A program made the translations under genes and the position numbers. 64,000 bases of DNA, from positions 4,216,001 through 4,280,000 of the forward strand of contig NZ_LR134356.1 in NCBI RefSeq assembly GCF_900637195.1. The letters run 5' to 3'. Position 1 is the first letter of the stretch. Every line of letters begins with the position of its first letter. The notes under the pieces are model-generated. The model was not told the DNA's origin. It was given only the letters and a program-made list of their open reading frames with translations, and ran no database searches. Shown one piece after another: positions 8,124 through 17,121 of this stretch. This DNA is from Mycolicibacterium aurum. GTDB taxonomy: Bacteria; Actinomycetota; Actinomycetes; Mycobacteriales; Mycobacteriaceae.

Positions 8124-9335
8124 GTGACGGTCAGCGCCGACAACTCCGATGTGCAGAACGCAGCCGCAGTCGACGAGTTGTACTACGACACCCAGAGCGT
8201 CGCCTTGAACATGAACCCGTTCGCGGTGTTCGCCCGCCTCCGCGAAGAGGCACCCCTCTACTACAACGCCAAGCACGACTTCTATGCGTTGAGCCGCTAC
8301 GACGATGTCAACAAGGCCGTCATCGACCACCAGACCTTCATCTCCGGGCGTGGGGCGTTGCTCGAGATCATCAAGTCCGGCATGGAGATTCCGCCCGGCA
8401 CGTTGATCTTCGAAGACCCGCCGATCCACAACATCCATCGCAACCTGTTGTCGCGAGTGTTCACCCCCCGCAAGGTACTGGCCCTCGAGCCGCGGATCCG
8501 CGAATTCACCGCCCGCTGCCTGGATCCTCTGATCGGAACCGACCGGTTCGATTTCGTGCACGACCTCGGCGCACAGATGCCGATGCGGGTCATCGGCATG
8601 CTGCTGGGCATCCCCGAGGAAGATCAGCGACGCGTCACCGACCACGGTGAGGCCACCCTGCAGAATGACTCGGTCGATCTGATGGCCACCGGCGAGGTGT
8701 TCGCCGAGTTCATCGACTACCGGACCGAGCATCCATCAGACGACATCATGACCGATCTGCTCAATGCCGAGTTCGAGGACGAGACCGGTACCCGGCGACA
8801 ACTCCGCCGCGAAGAGCTGTTGATGTATCTGACGGTGATCGCCACAGCGGGCAGCGAAACCACGACGCGACTGATCGGTTGGGCTGGAAAGACTCTCGCC
8901 GATTACCCGGATCAGCGTGCGGAACTCGTCGCCGATCCCGGCTTGATACCGCAGGCGATCGAGGAGATCCTGCGCTGGGAGCCGCCCGCGCTGCAGATCG
9001 CCCGCTACGTGACCCGCGACGTGGAGTACTACGGGCAGACGGTACCGGCGGGATCGGCGATGCTCATGCTCGTCGGGTCCGCGAACCGGGACCACCGGCG
9101 CTTCCCGCCCAACGGCGACGTCTTCGACATCCACCGTGAGCTGCGCTCGCACATGACCTTCGGGGCCGGAACTCACTTCTGCATGGGTAACGCACTCGCG
9201 CGCATGGAGGGCAAGATCGCACTCGAGGAGATTCTCAAGAGATTCCCGACGTGGGATGTCGACTGGCCCAACGCGATCCCGTCCCAGACCACCGCCGTCC
9301 GCGGCTGGGAATCCATGCCGACGTTCGTTTCCTGA
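8124..9335 (+). CDS. Cytochrome P450
   Basis: A 403-aa soluble bacterial P450. The I-helix oxygen-activation motif AGSETT (242-247), ExxR (E281-R284) and the heme loop FGAGTHFCMG with Cys353 are intact. It hydroxylates an unknown hydrophobic substrate with electrons from a ferredoxin/reductase not encoded next to it. GTG start after GCGAGAGGG. First gene of an operon with a mycofactocin-type SDR (46-bp gap) and an APH-like protein, suggesting hydroxylation followed by alcohol oxidation. Confidence 0.95.
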   Translation: MTVSADNSDVQNAAAVDELYYDTQSVALNMNPFAVFARLREEAPLYYNAKHDFYALSRYDDVNKAVIDHQTFISGRGALLEIIKSGMEIPPGTLIFEDPPIHNIHRNLLSRVFTPRKVLALEPRIREFTARCLDPLIGTDRFDFVHDLGAQMPMRVIGMLLGIPEEDQRRVTDHGEATLQNDSVDLMATGEVFAEFIDYRTEHPSDDIMTDLLNAEFEDETGTRRQLRREELLMYLTVIATAGSETTTRLIGWAGKTLADYPDQRAELVADPGLIPQAIEEILRWEPPALQIARYVTRDVEYYGQTVPAGSAMLMLVGSANRDHRRFPPNGDVFDIHRELRSHMTFGAGTHFCMGNALARMEGKIALEEILKRFPTWDVDWPNAIPSQTTAVRGWESMPTFVS

Positions 9336-9381
9336 CACGCAAACCCGAACACCCAACCACGACGACAGAGGACTGACAGAC

Positions 9382-10218
9382 ATGGCAGGACGTGTAGAAG
9401 GCAAGGTCGCTTTCATCACCGGTGCGGCACGCGGACAGGGCCGCGCCCACGCGGTGCGCATGGCCCAAGAGGGCGCCGACATCATCGCCGTCGACATCTG
9501 TAAGCAGATCGACAGCGTGCAGATTCCGCTGTCCACGCCGGAGGACCTGGCCGAAACCGCGGATCTGGTCAAGAACGCCGGCGCGCGCGTCTACACAGCC
9601 GAGGTCGACACCCGCGACTTCGACGCGCTCAAGGCCGCCGTCGACGCCGGCGTCGAAGAGTTCGGCCGGCTCGACATCATCGTGGCCAATGCCGGGATCG
9701 GCAACGGTGGCCAGACGCTGGACAAGACCAGCGAGGGCGACTGGACCGACATGATCGACGTCAACCTCGGTGGGGTGTGGAAGACCGTCAAAGCCGGTGT
9801 GCCGCACATCCTCGCCGGCGAGCGAGGCGGATCGATCATCCTGACCAGCTCGGTGGGCGGCCTCAAGGCCTACCCGCACACCGGTCACTACGTCGCGGCC
9901 AAACACGGTGTGGTGGGGCTGATGCGCACGTTTGCCGTCGAGCTGGGCGCGAAGAACATCCGGGTCAACTCGGTGCACCCGACGAACGTGAACACGCCGC
10001 TGTTCATGAACGAGGGCACCATGAAGCTGTTCCGGCCCGATCTGGAGAACCCGGGCCCCGACGACATGAAGGTCGTCGGCGAGTTCATGCACACGCTGCC
10101 CATCGGCTGGGTGGAGCCCGAGGACATCGCCAACGCGGTGCTGTTCCTCGCCTCCGACGAGGCGCGTTTCATCACCGGCGTCACACTGCCGGTCGACGGC
10201 GGCAGCTGCCTCAAGTAG
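9382..10218 (+). CDS. Mycofactocin-coupled type SDR oxidoreductase
   Basis: A 278-aa short-chain dehydrogenase. The Rossmann motif is the long GAARGQGRAHAVRMAQEGAD with acidic IIAVDIC following, characteristic of the SDR subfamily that uses non-exchangeable NAD and mycofactocin. NAG and the catalytic Ser and YVAAKHG motifs follow. It probably oxidises the alcohol made by the P450. ATG at 9382 follows GAGGACTGACAG. Its stop abuts the next ATG. Subfamily assignment is from memory of the signature. Confidence 0.9.
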   Translation: MAGRVEGKVAFITGAARGQGRAHAVRMAQEGADIIAVDICKQIDSVQIPLSTPEDLAETADLVKNAGARVYTAEVDTRDFDALKAAVDAGVEEFGRLDIIVANAGIGNGGQTLDKTSEGDWTDMIDVNLGGVWKTVKAGVPHILAGERGGSIILTSSVGGLKAYPHTGHYVAAKHGVVGLMRTFAVELGAKNIRVNSVHPTNVNTPLFMNEGTMKLFRPDLENPGPDDMKVVGEFMHTLPIGWVEPEDIANAVLFLASDEARFITGVTLPVDGGSCLK

Positions 10219-11292
10219 ATGACGGCGGCGCACCTGTCGATTCCGCAGGGCTGGGACGACATCACCCCGGGCTGGATGACGGCGGCTCTGTCGCAACACT
10301 TTCCGGGCGTCGAAGTCGACGAGGTCCGGGTTGCGCTACGCGATGACGGGACCAATCGCCGGGCACGCCTCGCGCTGGGCTACTCGGCGGGTTCAGGCCC
10401 GGCGACGGTGTTCGCCAAAGCTGTGGACCCCGACCATGCCGACCTTGTCGAGCTGACCAGCGGGCTGTACCACGAGCCGAGGCTGTTCGCCTCGGAAGTG
10501 CCACTGCCACTGGACCACCCGACGGTGTACATCGCGATCGTCGACGAGGGCAGACGCGATTTCCTGATGGTCATGGAAGACGTGGTGGCCCGCGGGGCCG
10601 ACCCGCGGGACTCCACCCGTCCGATGACCGTCGACCAGGTCGCGGCGGGGGTGCGGGGTCTGGCCAGGCTGCACAGCGAGTACTGGGGTGTGCGGCTGAC
10701 CCGGCACACAGGCCTGGAGTGGGTGGAGCCGTTCGTCGCGTTCGACGGGCTGGAGTACGCACCGCTGCACATCGCCCACGAACGACTCGGGGACACCGTG
10801 CCCGCCGAGATCATCGCCTTGAGCGGGACCGAGCTCTTCGTCGACATCTGGGCCCGCTACATCGGCTCGCTCACGACATCGGTCGCGACGCTGCTACACG
10901 GTGACGCGCACATCGGCAACACCTATGTTCTGCCCGGCGGTGACGTCGGCTTCCTCGACTGGCAGATGCTGCGCCGGGGCAACTTCTCGCTGGACCTCGG
11001 TTACTTCCTCCAGGGTGCGCTGACCATCGAGGACCGTCGCGCTGCCGATCGCGAACTCGTTGCCGAGTACCGGCACGCACTGCGACTGCCCGGCGACGAG
11101 ATACCGAGCGAAGAGGAGGTCTGGTTGCGGTATCGGGCCTCGGCAGCTCACGGTCTCGCGATCTGGATGGCGACGCTGTCCGGCGGTGACGCCTGGCAGC
11201 GCGCCGACATCTGCCTGGCGTTCGCCCAGCGATACGCGGCAGCGTTCACCGACCTCGACACCGCCGGAGCGTTGAACACCATCTGCGACTGA
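10219..11292 (+). CDS. Phosphotransferase (APH/choline-kinase-like) family protein
   Basis: A 357-aa kinase-fold protein. The catalytic loop LLHGDAHIGNTYV and the metal Asp in VGFLDWQ are present, matching the APH family. In actinobacterial lipid and steroid loci such proteins occur beside ACADs and P450s and probably phosphorylate a small hydroxylated metabolite rather than an antibiotic. It starts immediately after the SDR stop, so it is co-translated. Confidence 0.88.
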   Translation: MTAAHLSIPQGWDDITPGWMTAALSQHFPGVEVDEVRVALRDDGTNRRARLALGYSAGSGPATVFAKAVDPDHADLVELTSGLYHEPRLFASEVPLPLDHPTVYIAIVDEGRRDFLMVMEDVVARGADPRDSTRPMTVDQVAAGVRGLARLHSEYWGVRLTRHTGLEWVEPFVAFDGLEYAPLHIAHERLGDTVPAEIIALSGTELFVDIWARYIGSLTTSVATLLHGDAHIGNTYVLPGGDVGFLDWQMLRRGNFSLDLGYFLQGALTIEDRRAADRELVAEYRHALRLPGDEIPSEEEVWLRYRASAAHGLAIWMATLSGGDAWQRADICLAFAQRYAAAFTDLDTAGALNTICD

Positions 11293-11344
11293 CCCATTCG
11301 GTGAAACACCGGTGATCATGGGGTTCGGGTGGTTGCATGACACC

Positions 11345-12781
11345 ATGAAGCGGCTCAACGGCATGGACGCCATGTTGTTGTACAGCGAGACCCCCAATCT
11401 GCACACTCATACGCTCAAGGTGGCCGTACTCGACGCGTCGGGCTGCGAGGGCGGGTACGGCTTCGACGCGTTCCGCCGCACAGTTGAGCGGCGGCTGCAC
11501 CTGCTGGAGCCGCTGCGCTACCGGTTGATCGACATCCCGTGGCGGCTGCACCACCCGATGTGGTTGCAGGACTGCCCTGTCGACCTCGACTTCCATCTGC
11601 GGCGAGTACGCGTCCCTGCCCCCGGCGGCCGGCGTGAACTCGATCAGGTGATCGGCGAGATCGCCAGTACGGCACTCGACCGCACCAGGCCACTGTGGGA
11701 GTTCCACTTCGCAGAGGGCATGGCCGACGACCACTTCGCTCTCGTCGGCAAGGTGCACCACACCCTCGCCGACGGCGTGGCCTCGGCGAATCTGCTTGCA
11801 CGCCTGATGGATCTGGTCGGCTCCGAACAGGATGAACGAGACGAGCCACCGCCGACGTGCGAGCAACCCACGACAGCGCACTTGTTGTGGGAGGCTCAGC
11901 TGGACCACTTCCAGAACATGGCCGAGATGCCGCGGCTGGTGGCTGACGCCGCACGTGGACTGACCCGGCTACGGCGGCGCTCCAAGCAGCGGAGTGACCA
12001 TCCCGACCTCGCCAAACCGTTCAACGCGCCACCCACGTTCCTCAACCACGTCGTCTCCCCCGTCCGCACCTTTGCCACCGCGACGCTGTCCCTGGCCGAA
12101 GTCAAGGAGACGACGAAGTCACTGCGCGTGACGTTCAACGACATCGTGCTCGCCGTCGCTGCCGGCGGACTGCGGGAGCTACTGCTGCGCTACGACGGGC
12201 ACGCCGACGTCCCCATCCTTGCCACCGTTCCGGTCAGCACCGACAGGTCCGCAGATCGGGTCACCGGCAATGAGATCGGCGGGCTCATGGTGTCGCTCCC
12301 GGTCCATGTCGACGACCCCCTGAAGCGAGTCGAGCTGACCTCGTTGTCCACCACGCGCGCCAAAGAGAACAACGACCTGTTGGGGCCGACGTTGCAGGGC
12401 CGGATGCTGGAGTACCTGCCGCCCCCGCTGGCACCCTCGCTGTTTCGCGTGCAGTCCACCCATGCCGATCGCAACCGGCTGATGAACGTCGCGATCTCCA
12501 ACGTGCCGGGGCCGCGGCAGCGGGGACACATCGGCGGCGCGCCGGTCAGCGAAATCTATTCTGTCGGTGTTCTTTCGGCAGGTAGTGCGTTCAACATGAC
12601 GGTGTGGAGCTACGCCGACCAGGTCGACATCGCGGTACTCTCCGACGATCTGACCTTCACCGACCCGCACGAGGCGACCGACGCGATGGTCGACGCATTC
12701 GACGAACTGCGGCGCGCGTGCGGGCTCCGGAGATCGAGTGTGGTCAGCACGGCGATGGCGCCGGCGCCTGCGGTCCGCTGA
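11345..12781 (+). CDS. WS/DGAT wax ester synthase/diacylglycerol acyltransferase
   Basis: About 478 aa. The acyltransfer motif HHTLADG is present. The N-terminus LNGMDAMLLYSETPNLHTHT and the later ISNVPGP segment are WS/DGAT hallmarks. These enzymes esterify diacylglycerol or fatty alcohol with acyl-CoA for storage lipid. I prefer ATG at 11345 because the protein then begins at the conserved region; upstream starts at 11312 (GTG) and 11318 are in frame. Position beside a FadD12-like ligase and an acyltransferase resembles M. tuberculosis Rv1425-Rv1428c. Confidence 0.92.
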   Translation: MKRLNGMDAMLLYSETPNLHTHTLKVAVLDASGCEGGYGFDAFRRTVERRLHLLEPLRYRLIDIPWRLHHPMWLQDCPVDLDFHLRRVRVPAPGGRRELDQVIGEIASTALDRTRPLWEFHFAEGMADDHFALVGKVHHTLADGVASANLLARLMDLVGSEQDERDEPPPTCEQPTTAHLLWEAQLDHFQNMAEMPRLVADAARGLTRLRRRSKQRSDHPDLAKPFNAPPTFLNHVVSPVRTFATATLSLAEVKETTKSLRVTFNDIVLAVAAGGLRELLLRYDGHADVPILATVPVSTDRSADRVTGNEIGGLMVSLPVHVDDPLKRVELTSLSTTRAKENNDLLGPTLQGRMLEYLPPPLAPSLFRVQSTHADRNRLMNVAISNVPGPRQRGHIGGAPVSEIYSVGVLSAGSAFNMTVWSYADQVDIAVLSDDLTFTDPHEATDAMVDAFDELRRACGLRRSSVVSTAMAPAPAVR

Positions 12782-12783
12782 AC

Positions 12784-14385
12784 TCAGTCGCCCCGAAGCT
12801 CGTTGCGCAGAATCTTGCCGGTGCTGCCACGCGGAAGCTCGTCCAGGATCGTGATATCGCGAGGCACCTTGTAGTTCGCCAGGCTCTCGCGCACATGGCT
12901 TTTGAGGTCGTCGACGGTGGTGGTGGCCCCTGGGGCGAGCACGACGAACGCGGCCAGCCGTTGCCCGTACTGGTCGTCGTCCACCCCGAGCACGGTCGCT
13001 TCGGCCACGTCGGCGTGGGCGACGATCGTCTTCTCCACTTCGATGGGGTAGACGTTCTCGCCACCGGAGACGATCATCTCGTCGTCACGTCCCACCACGA
13101 ACAGCCTGCCCGCGTCGTCGACATAGCCCATGTCGCCGGACGCCATGAACCCCTCGTGGAAGTCCTTGGTGGCGCCCGAGGTGTAACCGTCGAACAACGT
13201 CGAGCTGCGCACGAATATCTGACCGACCTCGCCCGTCGGCACCTGCTGGTGTTCGGCGTCGAGAATGCGCAGCTCGGTCCCGTCGGCGGGCCGGCCCGCG
13301 GTGTCGGGAGCGACGCGCAGATCAGCAGGGGTGGCGGTGGCGATCATGCCCGCCTCGGTGGCGTTGTAGTTGTTGTAGATGACATCACCGAACTGATCCA
13401 TGAACGCGGTGACGACGTCGGGCCGCATGCGCGAGCCGGACGCCGTCGCGAATCGAAGGGACCTTCCGCTGTATCGATTTCGCACGTGGTCGGGCAGGTC
13501 CATGATGCGGTCGAACATCACCGGCACAACCGCGAGCCCGGTGGCCCGGTGCCGGTCGATCAGGGCCAGTGTCGCCTCCGGATCGAACTTGCGTCTGGTC
13601 ACGATGGGACAGGCCAGCAACGCGGCGAAGAGGAGTTGGGAGAATCCCCACGCGTGAAACATCGGCGCGACGACGACGATGGGTTCCTCCGCGCGCCACG
13701 GCGTTCGGTCCAGGACCGCCTTGAGATCACCCGCGCCGCCGCTTCCCGCAGAACGCCTGGCGCCCTTGGGGCTTCCGGTGGTGCCCGAGGTGAGCAGGAT
13801 GATGTCACTCTTGCGCGTCGCTGCCTCCGGGCGCTGCCCCAGGTGCGCGTCGATGAGGGATTCCAGTGTGGGCGTAGCGTCATCGGAATCCGTCCATCCC
13901 AGGATCCGGACAGCGTCCGGCGCATCACGCAGCGCGCGATCGACGATCACGGTGAATTCCTGGTCGTAGATCACCACATCGGCGCCCTCGCGTTCGATGA
14001 CCTCGGCCATCGCGGGACCGGCGAACGAGGTGTTCAGCAGCAGTACGTCGGCCCCGATGCGGTTGGCGCCCACCAGCGCCTCGACGAAACCCCGATGGTT
14101 GCGGCACATCACCGCAACGGTTTTCGGGCCGCGCGCCTGCAGCGCCACACCGAGCGCGTCGCAGCGGTCGTCGAGCTGTCTCCAGGTCAGGATTCCGAGT
14201 TCGTCGATGATGCCCGGTCGGTCGGGGCAACGCTGCGCGGCTGCGGCGAAGCCGACGGTGGCGGTCACCCCGGCACGCCGCATCGCCGCACCCATGCGTA
14301 GGTACCGGTCGGGCCGCATCGGCGCGATCAAGCGCGCACGCCACAGGGTCGACAGCAGTCCCAACGGATCGGCCACGTCGCTCAA
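12784..14385 (-). CDS. fadD12: Fatty-acyl-CoA synthetase (FadD12-like)
   Basis: A 533-aa ANL-superfamily ligase. The P-loop LLTSGTTGSPKGA, the A5 region YNATEAG, the hinge SGDMGYVDD and the C-terminal catalytic Lys in RGSTGKILR are present. It activates fatty acid to acyl-CoA via acyl-AMP. It overlaps the acyltransferase gene (ATGA) and converges on WS/DGAT with 2 bp between stops. The symbol rests on length and synteny with Rv1425/Rv1427c/Rv1428c as I remember it. Confidence 0.88.
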   Translation of the reverse strand: MSDVADPLGLLSTLWRARLIAPMRPDRYLRMGAAMRRAGVTATVGFAAAAQRCPDRPGIIDELGILTWRQLDDRCDALGVALQARGPKTVAVMCRNHRGFVEALVGANRIGADVLLLNTSFAGPAMAEVIEREGADVVIYDQEFTVIVDRALRDAPDAVRILGWTDSDDATPTLESLIDAHLGQRPEAATRKSDIILLTSGTTGSPKGARRSAGSGGAGDLKAVLDRTPWRAEEPIVVVAPMFHAWGFSQLLFAALLACPIVTRRKFDPEATLALIDRHRATGLAVVPVMFDRIMDLPDHVRNRYSGRSLRFATASGSRMRPDVVTAFMDQFGDVIYNNYNATEAGMIATATPADLRVAPDTAGRPADGTELRILDAEHQQVPTGEVGQIFVRSSTLFDGYTSGATKDFHEGFMASGDMGYVDDAGRLFVVGRDDEMIVSGGENVYPIEVEKTIVAHADVAEATVLGVDDDQYGQRLAAFVVLAPGATTTVDDLKSHVRESLANYKVPRDITILDELPRGSTGKILRNELRGD

Positions 14386-15179
14386 CCGATGATCGGGAAC
14401 CGGCGGCTGCGAGCCAGGTCGTCGAGTGCGGCCTGCATCACCGATCTGACATGGTGATCCACCTCGTCGATGTCCGGGTCCGCACCGAACTTGGCCGTGA
14501 TGTCGACGGGTTCGAGAACGCGCGTGACGATCTTGGACGGCAGAGGCAGGTTCGGCGGGAAGATGACCGACAGGCCGAACGGGAAGCCCACACTGATGGG
14601 CAGGATCTCCATCCGCGCTTTCGTGAGGCCGAGCCGCCGCGCGATCGAGTCGCCACGGGCAAGGAAGATCTGCGTCTCCTGCGCACCGATCGACACCATC
14701 GGCACGATCGGCACGCCGGCGTCGATCGCCGTGCGCACGTAGCCCGTACGGCCGCCGAAGTCGACGACGTTCGCGGTTCTGGTGGGCCGATAGGAGTCGT
14801 AGTCCCCGCCGGGAAAGACCAGGACCACCGCGCCGGCGCGCAGCGCGTCACCCGCGTTCTTCCGGCTGGCCTCGATGACGCCGGCGCGCCGGAGGAGATC
14901 GCCGAGCGGCCCGACGAACACGCCGTAATGCGCCAGGGTGTACAGCGGACGTTCGAAGCCGAACTGCTTGTAGAACTCGGGGGCGAAGACCAGCACGTCA
15001 GGCGTCATCATTCCCCCGGAGTGATTGGACACCACCAATGCGCCACCGGCCGGGGGCATGGAAGACACTCCACGCACCTCGGCGCGGAAGTATCGTCTGA
15101 TCACCGGACCCACCAGATTCGTGATCTGCCGGGTGAATCCGGGGTCCCACCTGGCCATCTCGGGGCGGTCGTCGGGCAT
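14382..15179 (-). CDS. PlsC-like acyltransferase (Rv1428c-like)
   Basis: A 265-aa glycerolipid acyltransferase-fold protein. The first catalytic block is VSNHSGGMMTPD (NHx(n)D variant) and the phosphate-binding block is FPGGDYDS. It probably acylates a lysolipid or related alcohol using acyl-CoA from the adjacent ligase. The ATG at 15179 gives a protein starting just before the conserved region; an in-frame ATG at 15216 is possible. Divergent from the epimerase-like gene at 15240. Confidence 0.85.
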   Translation of the reverse strand: MPDDRPEMARWDPGFTRQITNLVGPVIRRYFRAEVRGVSSMPPAGGALVVSNHSGGMMTPDVLVFAPEFYKQFGFERPLYTLAHYGVFVGPLGDLLRRAGVIEASRKNAGDALRAGAVVLVFPGGDYDSYRPTRTANVVDFGGRTGYVRTAIDAGVPIVPMVSIGAQETQIFLARGDSIARRLGLTKARMEILPISVGFPFGLSVIFPPNLPLPSKIVTRVLEPVDITAKFGADPDIDEVDHHVRSVMQAALDDLARSRRFPIIG

Positions 15180-15194
15180 CGTGGCGAATATGCT

Positions 15195-15213
15195 ACTCTC
15201 CGCTAAAGAGAAT
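15195..15213. promoter_or_regulatory. Degenerate operator-like site in divergent promoter
   Basis: ACTCTC-N7-GAGAAT is an imperfect inverted repeat in the 60-bp gap between divergent genes. Its right half (GAGAATG) equals the half-site of the window's recurring palindrome, but the arm order is reversed. It may be a weak member of the regulon or coincidence. Confidence 0.3.
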
Positions 15214-15239
15214 GTCATATCCGCAGCTAGGAGTGTGTA

Positions 15240-16301
15240 ATGCCGGGAACGGTGCTCGTCACCGGCGGCTTCGGGCTCGTCGGATCGGCCACCGTGCGAC
15301 GGCTGGCCGAACTGGGACGCACCGTCGTCGTCGCCGATCTGGAGACCCCCGCCAATCAGGCGGCAGCGGCCGCACTGCCGCGCGGCACCAGCGTCCGGTG
15401 GGCCGATCTGACCGACGAGGACCAGACCGCCCGTCTGGTCGCCGACGTCGCACCCGAGGTGATCATCCATCTCGCGGCCATCATCCCGCCGACGATCTAC
15501 AAGGCACGCAAACTGGCCAGGCGGGTGAACGTCGACGCCACCGCCACACTCGTCCGCATCGCCGAGGCGCAGGCCAATCCCCCGCGATTTGTCCAAGCGT
15601 CCAGCAATGCGGTGTTCGGCGCACGCAACCCGTACAAGTCCACCGGGCCGGTCACTGCGGACATGCCGATGAAGCATTCCGACCTGTACAGCGCGCACAA
15701 AGCCGAGGCCGAGGCGATCGTGCGGGCCTCCTCGCTGGAGTGGGTGGTGCTGCGCCTGGGCGGGGTGCTCAGCGTCGACCCCAAGGCCATTCCCTTCAAC
15801 GCCGACGCGCTGTACTTCGAGAGTCTGCTGCCCACCGACGGCCGCATGCACAGCGTCGACGTCCGCGATGTCGCGTGGGCGTTCGCGGCGGCGACCACCG
15901 CCGACGTCGTAGGTGAGATCCTGCTGATTGCCGGCGATGCATCCCACATGCTCCTGTATGGCGACATCACCCCCGCCTTGGCCGGTGCGCGCGGCCTCCG
16001 GGGCGGACTGGCACCCGGACGCAAAGGCAATCCGAACGATGACGACGCCTGGTTCGTGACGGACTGGATGGACACCTCACGGGCGCAGGAAGCGCTGGCG
16101 TTCCAGCACTATTCGTGGCAGGACATGATCGACGAGGCCGGCCGCAACGCCGGACCGTCCAAATATCTGCTGCGGGTGGCTGCTCCACTCGTGCGCGCGA
16201 TCCTCAAGCGGCGCGGAGCCTACTGGAAGCAGCCTGGTCAGTACGCCGACCCGTGGGGCGCGATCAAGCGCAAGATCGGCGACCCGTCCCCGGACTCCTA
16301 G
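15240..16301 (+). CDS. NAD-dependent epimerase/dehydratase family protein
   Basis: A 353-aa extended SDR. The nucleotide loop is VTGGFGLVG, with Asp in VVADLE for NAD, and the catalytic YSAHK motif follows a Ser-rich strand. Extended SDRs near lipid genes often act as 3-beta-hydroxysteroid-type dehydrogenases or reductases. The ATG is preceded by TAGGAGTG. Its stop codon shares CTAG (16298-16301) with the stop of the convergent SDR. Confidence 0.88.
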   Translation: MPGTVLVTGGFGLVGSATVRRLAELGRTVVVADLETPANQAAAAALPRGTSVRWADLTDEDQTARLVADVAPEVIIHLAAIIPPTIYKARKLARRVNVDATATLVRIAEAQANPPRFVQASSNAVFGARNPYKSTGPVTADMPMKHSDLYSAHKAEAEAIVRASSLEWVVLRLGGVLSVDPKAIPFNADALYFESLLPTDGRMHSVDVRDVAWAFAAATTADVVGEILLIAGDASHMLLYGDITPALAGARGLRGGLAPGRKGNPNDDDAWFVTDWMDTSRAQEALAFQHYSWQDMIDEAGRNAGPSKYLLRVAAPLVRAILKRRGAYWKQPGQYADPWGAIKRKIGDPSPDS

Positions 16302-17110
16302 GACCGGCCCGGCCCCAGGGTCGGCACGCCGGTACGCGGATGGAAATACCAGCCGCCCGCGGCCTCTGTGCCCCCGTCCACGTGGATGGTCTGACCCGTG
16401 ATGTAACTCGCCATGTCCGAGGCGAGAAACACCGCAGCGCCCGCCATTTCCTCGACGTGGCCGGCACGGCGCATCGGGATACCGGAACCGATCTGGTGGT
16501 CGAGCGCGCCTGCGGCGAGCTCCTGCAACCCTTCGGTCATGGTCAGATCCGGCGCCAGCGCGTTGACCCGGATGCCGTGGGGGGCCAGTTCGAAGGACGC
16601 GGTCTTGGTGTAATTGATGACGCCTGCCTTGGCAGCCGAGTACGCGGCGTACCCCGGCGCTGCCCGCACGCCCTCGATCGAGGTGACGTTGATGACGCTG
16701 CCCGGCAGTTTCGCGTCGACGAGCCGTCGTGCCACGCGCTGCGTGCACAGCAGCACATGACGAAGGTTGCTGCGATACAGGGCATCCCAGCCGTTCTCGG
16801 AGGTTTCCAGCAGCGGGGAGTTGAACGTGCCGCCTGCGTTGTTGACCAGGATCGACACCGTGCCGAGTTCGTTCTCGGTGTGTTTGAGGGCAGCGTCGAC
16901 GGCCTGGGAGTCGCGCACGTCGGTCGGTAGTCCGAGCCCACCGACGGCCGCCGCGGCGGCGGCGCAGGTGTCGGGGTCGCGTTCCCAGATCGCCACGGAG
17001 GCGCCGAACGCCGACAGTGCCGTGGCAATCCCCCTGCCGATCCCCGAGCCGGCGCCGGTGACGACGGCGACGCGGCCGGTGAGCAGGATGTCGGACGGGG
17101 CGAGGGCCAT
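16298..17110 (-). CDS. SDR family NAD(P)-dependent oxidoreductase
   Basis: A 270-aa classical SDR: TGAGSGIGRG cofactor loop, NNAGG, Ser in NVTSIEG, YSAAK active site, C-terminal YITGQTIHVDGG. It is the last gene of the 20.6-kb minus-strand array and lies 11 bp after the double-domain CoA-transferase. Probable role: oxidation of a hydroxyacyl or ring alcohol intermediate. Substrate not deducible. Confidence 0.9.
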   Translation of the reverse strand: MALAPSDILLTGRVAVVTGAGSGIGRGIATALSAFGASVAIWERDPDTCAAAAAAVGGLGLPTDVRDSQAVDAALKHTENELGTVSILVNNAGGTFNSPLLETSENGWDALYRSNLRHVLLCTQRVARRLVDAKLPGSVINVTSIEGVRAAPGYAAYSAAKAGVINYTKTASFELAPHGIRVNALAPDLTMTEGLQELAAGALDHQIGSGIPMRRAGHVEEMAGAAVFLASDMASYITGQTIHVDGGTEAAGGWYFHPRTGVPTLGPGRS

Positions 17111-17121
17111 GGACGGTGAGG

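Noticed and set aside
10219-11292. Aminoglycoside phosphotransferase (antibiotic resistance)
   Set aside because: The APH fold is present, but its context with a P450 and SDR, and its sequence style, fit the actinobacterial metabolic phosphotransferase group.
12604-14301. Long plus-strand frame opposite the FadD12-like ligase
   Set aside because: It lacks recognisable domains, while the minus strand encodes a complete ANL ligase.
15180-15947. Upstream extension of the PlsC-like acyltransferase frame
   Set aside because: It runs antisense through the epimerase-like gene; the conserved protein begins near 15179.
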